A DNA stretch of 7,379 bases from Proteobacteria bacterium SPGG2 (GTDB lineage: Bacteria > Pseudomonadota > Gammaproteobacteria > Acidiferrobacterales > SPGG2): NCBI GenBank assembly GCA_001643475.1, contig LXTK01000088.1, positions 1 through 7,379 of the forward strand, given 5' to 3'. A program made the position numbers and the translations under genes. The notes under the pieces are model-generated. The model had not been told where the DNA came from. It ran no database searches and saw only the letters and a program-made list of their open reading frames with translations. Shown here piece by piece: positions 4,279 to 7,379 of the stretch (the stretch's first letter is position 1; the number at the start of each line of letters is the position of its first letter).

Positions 4279-5796
4279 ATGGATTTCTTGAAGACATTGG
4301 GCATAGAAGTAAGGAATCCTGGCGTCCATTCAGGTGTCGGTTGGTCGAAGGCCACCGATACTGACGTCTTGGACGTCCACAACCCCGCCACCGGTGAGCT
4401 CATCGCCCAGGTTAACGTCTGTACCGAGCAAGACTATGAGACCGTAGTCGAAAATGCGCAGGCGGCGTTTGATGAATGGCGTACCGTGCCGGCCCCACGG
4501 CGTGGCGAGATGGTACGGCTAATAACGGAAGAGTTGCGTGCAAAAAAAGACGCGCTCGGCAGCTTGGTTTCACTTGAGGTTGGCAAGATCAAGGCCGAGG
4601 GTGACGGCGAAGTGCAGGAAATGATAGATATCGGCGATTTCGCGGTTGGCCAGTCACGCATGCTCTACGGCAAGACCATGCACTCTGAGCGTCCGCAGCA
4701 TCGTATGTATGAGCAATGGCACCCGCTTGGTCTGGTCGGTGTAATCACTGCGTTCAATTTTCCAGTTGCGGTCTATTCGTGGAACGCGCTTATTGCCGCT
4801 ATCGCCGGCAATGTCGTGATATGGAAACCCTCGCCCAAGGCACCGCTTACTTCTATCGCGGTGCAAAACATCTGTAACGGCGTCATGGAAACGATGGGCT
4901 ATCAGGGCATATTTTCACTCATCGTGGCCACTGCGCCGTCGGCCGTATCCGACCGTTTCATTAACGATAAACGCATCCCGCTGATTTCCTTTACCGGTTC
5001 AACCGCGGTTGGCCGACACGTGGCGCAAGTTGTCGCCGGGCGCTTAGGCAAGACAATTCTGGAGATGGGTGGCAACAACGCCATCGTTGTGGATGAAACC
5101 GCCGACATGGAACTTGCGGTTCCCGCCATTGCGTTTGGCGCGATCGGTACGGCCGGGCAACGGTGCACGACGACGCGTCGCATCATCGTCCATGAAAGCC
5201 GTTATGATGAGCTCTCCAAACGACTGGTGGCCGCATACAAACAGGTGCCTATCGGCAACCCGCTAGATCCAGGCGTGCTCTTGGGTCCATTGATCGATCA
5301 GCGGGCGGTAGCGGGTTACAAGGCCGCTATCGAAGAGGCAAAGGCCGAGGGGGGCGAAGTACTCTGTGGCGGCAACGTGAAGCAGGGGCCTGGCAATTTT
5401 GTCGAACCGACCATCATTCGCGCGCAAAACGAGTGGCCGCTGGTACAGCGGGAAACCTTTGCGCCCATTTTATATATCATGACGTATAAGACGTTGGATG
5501 AGGCCATCGCCCAGCATAACGGGGTGCCGCAAGGGCTATCATCGGCGATATTTACCCAGAGCATGCAAAACGGCGAACGTTTTTTGTCTGCGTTGGGCAG
5601 CGATTGTGGTATCGCCAATATCAATATCGGCACCTCAGGGGCGGAAATCGGTGGTGCCTTTGGCGGTGAGAAGGAAACCGGTGGTGGTCGTGAGGCCGGT
5701 TCTGATGCGTGGAAGGCCTATATGCGTCGTCAGACAACGACGATAAACTGGGGCAGTGAACTTCCATTGGCCCAGGGAATCGATTTCTCTGTTTAA
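4279..5796 (+). CDS. ALDH7-family semialdehyde dehydrogenase (aminoadipate-semialdehyde dehydrogenase type)
   Basis: The 505-residue product is a full-length NAD(P)-dependent aldehyde dehydrogenase of the antiquitin/ALDH7 group, whose usual substrate is alpha-aminoadipate semialdehyde (in equilibrium with piperideine-6-carboxylate) in lysine breakdown. Visible: TAFNFPV (157-163, Asn160), WKPSP (182-186, cofactor Lys183), FTGST (238-242), LEMGGNN (261-267, general base Glu262), GQRCTT (293-298, nucleophile Cys296), and the ALDH7 hallmark around 453-476 (TSGAEIGGAFGGEK, then GGGREAGSDAW). Glu114 and Arg295 align, from memory, with human antiquitin Glu121 and Arg301, which bind the substrate carboxylate. 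Beside arginase and ornithine aminotransferase it might oxidise glutamate-5-semialdehyde instead; sequence favours the six-carbon substrate, context the five-carbon one. It is the first gene of a tight operon, with the phosphatase 8 nt downstream. Confidence 0.9.
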   Translation: MDFLKTLGIEVRNPGVHSGVGWSKATDTDVLDVHNPATGELIAQVNVCTEQDYETVVENAQAAFDEWRTVPAPRRGEMVRLITEELRAKKDALGSLVSLEVGKIKAEGDGEVQEMIDIGDFAVGQSRMLYGKTMHSERPQHRMYEQWHPLGLVGVITAFNFPVAVYSWNALIAAIAGNVVIWKPSPKAPLTSIAVQNICNGVMETMGYQGIFSLIVATAPSAVSDRFINDKRIPLISFTGSTAVGRHVAQVVAGRLGKTILEMGGNNAIVVDETADMELAVPAIAFGAIGTAGQRCTTTRRIIVHESRYDELSKRLVAAYKQVPIGNPLDPGVLLGPLIDQRAVAGYKAAIEEAKAEGGEVLCGGNVKQGPGNFVEPTIIRAQNEWPLVQRETFAPILYIMTYKTLDEAIAQHNGVPQGLSSAIFTQSMQNGERFLSALGSDCGIANINIGTSGAEIGGAFGGEKETGGGREAGSDAWKAYMRRQTTTINWGSELPLAQGIDFSV

Positions 5797-5804
5797 TATT
5801 TGCG

Positions 5805-6275
5805 ATGATTCATTCCAACGCGATCCTGGATGACATCTTTGTCGGCACTTGTCCCCAGGACAGCGATGATATTGATGAACTCAAAGAAGTACTAGGCATT
5901 ACCGCCGTACTTAATCTGCAGACCGATAGCGATATGCAGACGTGGGGCATAGATTGGGCGCATGTCAGTGGTCACTACAAAGCATGTGACATGGACCTTG
6001 CGCGCGTACCGATCGTCGACTTTGATCCTATCGATTTGCGAAAAGAGCTCGCTAACGGCGTCGACGCCCTAGCCACGCTTGTTGAGCAGCAGCACCGTGT
6101 CTATGTCCATTGTACGGCTGGTATCGGTCGGGCCCCCGCGGTGGTCATCGCTTGGCTAGTTTGGTGCCGGGATTGGCAATTGGATGAGGCGACAAGTTTT
6201 GTTAAACAGCGCCGCGTGTGTTCACCTGCGGTCGAGGCCATTCGAAAAGCAACCCGCGATCGCCAACCTTCGTGA
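5805..6275 (+). CDS. Small dual-specificity phosphatase resembling plant glucan phosphatases SEX4/LSF2
   Basis: The 156-residue product carries the protein-tyrosine/dual-specificity phosphatase loop HCTAGIGR at 102-109 (nucleophile Cys103, Arg109), followed by APAV. Other landmarks are FVGTCPQDSDDIDELKE (12-28), VLNLQTDSDMQTWGIDW (35-51), DFDPIDLR (72-79) with likely general acid Asp72 and Phe73, and a C-terminal block KQRRVCSPAVEAIRKAT (134-150). The order and wording of these blocks match, as I recall them, the catalytic domains of Arabidopsis SEX4 and LSF2, which dephosphorylate starch glucans. There is no carbohydrate-binding module and no chloroplast peptide. The true substrate could be a phosphoglycan, another phospho-metabolite or protein. 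The gene begins 8 nt after ALDH without a clear Shine-Dalgarno, and its TGA overlaps the next GTG, so translation is probably coupled on both sides. Confidence 0.85.
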   Translation: MIHSNAILDDIFVGTCPQDSDDIDELKEVLGITAVLNLQTDSDMQTWGIDWAHVSGHYKACDMDLARVPIVDFDPIDLRKELANGVDALATLVEQQHRVYVHCTAGIGRAPAVVIAWLVWCRDWQLDEATSFVKQRRVCSPAVEAIRKATRDRQPS

Positions 6276-7189
6276 GTATCGAACCGGTTGTCGAGGCCCG
6301 CGGGCTTATCAAGCGTTTCAAAGACGAAACCGTCGTTAAGGGCATCGAGTTTTCGGTCCCACCTGCGAAGTGTTTCGGGTTTCTGGGCCCTAACGGTGCC
6401 GGCAAGACCACCACCCTGCGAATGATCCTCGGACAATCGCCCTTAGACGCCGGTGACCTGCATGTGTTTGGGCTACCGGTACGGAGCCGAGGCAGCGAGA
6501 TCCGCCAGCGCGCGGGCGTGGTACCACAGATAGATAACCTCGACCCAGATTTCACGGTGGTCGAGAATCTTCGTATCTATGGTTCATATTTTAATGTCCC
6601 TAAACCAACGCTTGATCGTCGCATTAAGGAACTTCTGGAATTTGTCGAACTCGCTGACCGCGCCGACAAGAAAATTACGACGCTCTCAGGTGGTATGCAA
6701 AGACGGCTAACGATCGCCCGGGCGCTTATTAACGATCCTGAACTTATCGTGCTTGATGAACCTACTACCGGACTTGATCCGCAAGCGCGGCATATGGTTT
6801 GGGCGCGCCTGCGAAGCCTCAGGCAGTCTGGTAAGACGTTGTTGCTGACGTCGCATTACATGGAAGAGGCGGAACGGCTTTGCGACGATTTGGTGATCAT
6901 GGATCATGGCAAGATTCTCGATCAAGGTCCGCCGCGGGCGCTGGTTAAGCGGCATGTTGAACCGGAAGTGGTGGAGCTGCGTGGTGCCGCCGATAGGGCT
7001 GCTGAAATGTTGGACGGTAGTGTCGATTGTCGCACCGAAATAGTCGGGGATACCGTTTATTGTTACACCCATAATGCGCGGCCACTGATACAGAAAATCG
7101 ACGGCGTTGACGACCTTGTGTTCTTGCACCGGCCAGCGAATCTCGAGGATGTCTTCATGAAGTTGACGGGACGGGAATTGAAGGATTGA
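6272..7189 (+). CDS. ABC transporter ATP-binding protein, NodI/DrrA type
   Basis: From GTG 6272 (overlapping the phosphatase stop as GTGA) the product has 305 residues, the length of NodI-type ATPases. An in-frame GTG at 6218 would add 18 residues lying wholly inside the phosphatase gene and outside the fold, so it is rejected. Visible: Walker A GPNGAGKT (39-46), Q-loop Gln86, signature LSGGMQ (138-143), Walker B LIVLDEP (158-164), D-loop TGLD (166-169) and switch His195 (TSHYMEE). The C-terminal 80 residues form the extra domain of this exporter subgroup, ending in LEDVFMKLTGREL. It would power export through the ABC-2 permease encoded next. In rhizobia NodIJ exports lipochito-oligosaccharides, but NodI-like proteins are widespread in proteobacteria with other or unknown cargo, so the symbol is not assigned. 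Confidence 0.93.
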   Translation: MSIEPVVEARGLIKRFKDETVVKGIEFSVPPAKCFGFLGPNGAGKTTTLRMILGQSPLDAGDLHVFGLPVRSRGSEIRQRAGVVPQIDNLDPDFTVVENLRIYGSYFNVPKPTLDRRIKELLEFVELADRADKKITTLSGGMQRRLTIARALINDPELIVLDEPTTGLDPQARHMVWARLRSLRQSGKTLLLTSHYMEEAERLCDDLVIMDHGKILDQGPPRALVKRHVEPEVVELRGAADRAAEMLDGSVDCRTEIVGDTVYCYTHNARPLIQKIDGVDDLVFLHRPANLEDVFMKLTGRELKD

Positions 7190-7190
7190 C

Positions 7191-7379
7191 ATGTTAGACC
7201 TGAGTCTACCGCGACTAAAACGCCGATCGGTCAACGTGTGGCGACGTAACGTGTTGGTGTGGCGCAAACTCATGGGCCCCAGCCTCATGCTGAACTTTGG
7301 CGAGCCACTCGTTTACTTGCTAGGACTTGGTTATGGTCTTGGGTTATTTATCGGCCAGATGGCGGGCGTGCCCTACCTG
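7191..7379 (+). CDS. ABC-2 type transporter permease, NodJ-like (5' part only)
   Basis: ATG 7191 follows the ATPase stop by 1 nt, with AAGGA at 7181-7185 inside the end of the ATPase gene as ribosome site. The 63 codons present encode a basic, cytosolic N-terminus (RLKRRSVNVWRRNVLVWRKL), then a segment turning hydrophobic (about 36-57: GEPLVYLLGLGYGLGLFIG), the first membrane helix. The 'VWRRN..VWRKL...S......EPLxYLxGLGxGLG' pattern is typical of NodJ/DrrB-type permeases. Most of the protein (about 250 residues in the family) lies beyond the window. It is the membrane half of the exporter whose ATPase precedes it. Confidence 0.9.
   Translation, partial: MLDLSLPRLKRRSVNVWRRNVLVWRKLMGPSLMLNFGEPLVYLLGLGYGLGLFIGQMAGVPYL

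Noticed and set aside
6218..6271. 18-residue N-terminal extension of the ABC ATPase
   Set aside because: It lies entirely within the phosphatase coding sequence, and the GTGA overlap at 6272 gives the standard NodI-type start.

Overview
The window looks like a piece of a moderately GC-rich (roughly mid-50s % by eye) Pseudomonadota chromosome, most likely gammaproteobacterial. The pointers are the family resemblances of the proteins (arginase, ornithine aminotransferase, ALDH7, NodI/NodJ-type ABC exporter), a strong AAGGAGGTGAT Shine-Dalgarno, GTG/TTG starts, 4-bp stop/start overlaps, and a sigma-54-like promoter. The species cannot be named from the sequence.

Layout. (1) 1-568, minus: the first 189 codons of a tandem-domain universal stress protein, starting at TTG and running off the left edge. 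(2) 569-947: a gap that contains a short plus-strand remnant (743-889) resembling the C-terminal DnaA-like helix-turn-helix of REP-associated/IS200-like transposases, flanked by a 12-bp direct repeat. (3) 948-1631, minus: a compact toxin-antitoxin module, with an AbrB/MazE-type antitoxin followed 2 nt later by a Doc (Fic-fold) toxin. A near-consensus sigma-70 promoter is overlapped by a 7-4-7 inverted repeat. (4) 1793-3966, minus: arginase followed by ornithine aminotransferase, a two-gene arginine-degradation operon. (5) 3967-4278: a 312-bp divergent control region holding a sigma-54-like promoter facing arginase, a perfect 7-1-7 palindrome, and interlocking inverted repeats in front of the aldehyde dehydrogenase. 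(6) 4279-7379, plus: a tight four-gene run of ALDH7-family aldehyde dehydrogenase, a small dual-specificity phosphatase that reads like the catalytic domain of plant starch phosphatases SEX4/LSF2, a NodI-type ABC ATPase, and the start of its NodJ-type permease.

How it may work together. Arginase would release urea and ornithine from arginine, and ornithine aminotransferase would convert ornithine to glutamate-5-semialdehyde/P5C. The divergent ALDH7 is the obvious candidate to oxidise a semialdehyde, but its family normally acts on the one-carbon-longer aminoadipate semialdehyde, so the fit is an open question. The downstream phosphatase and exporter are coupled to the ALDH by spacing and overlap, yet have no evident role in arginine breakdown. 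The most unusual items are the SEX4/LSF2-like bacterial phosphatase, its operon with ALDH7 and a NodIJ-type exporter, and the densely structured divergent regulatory region.
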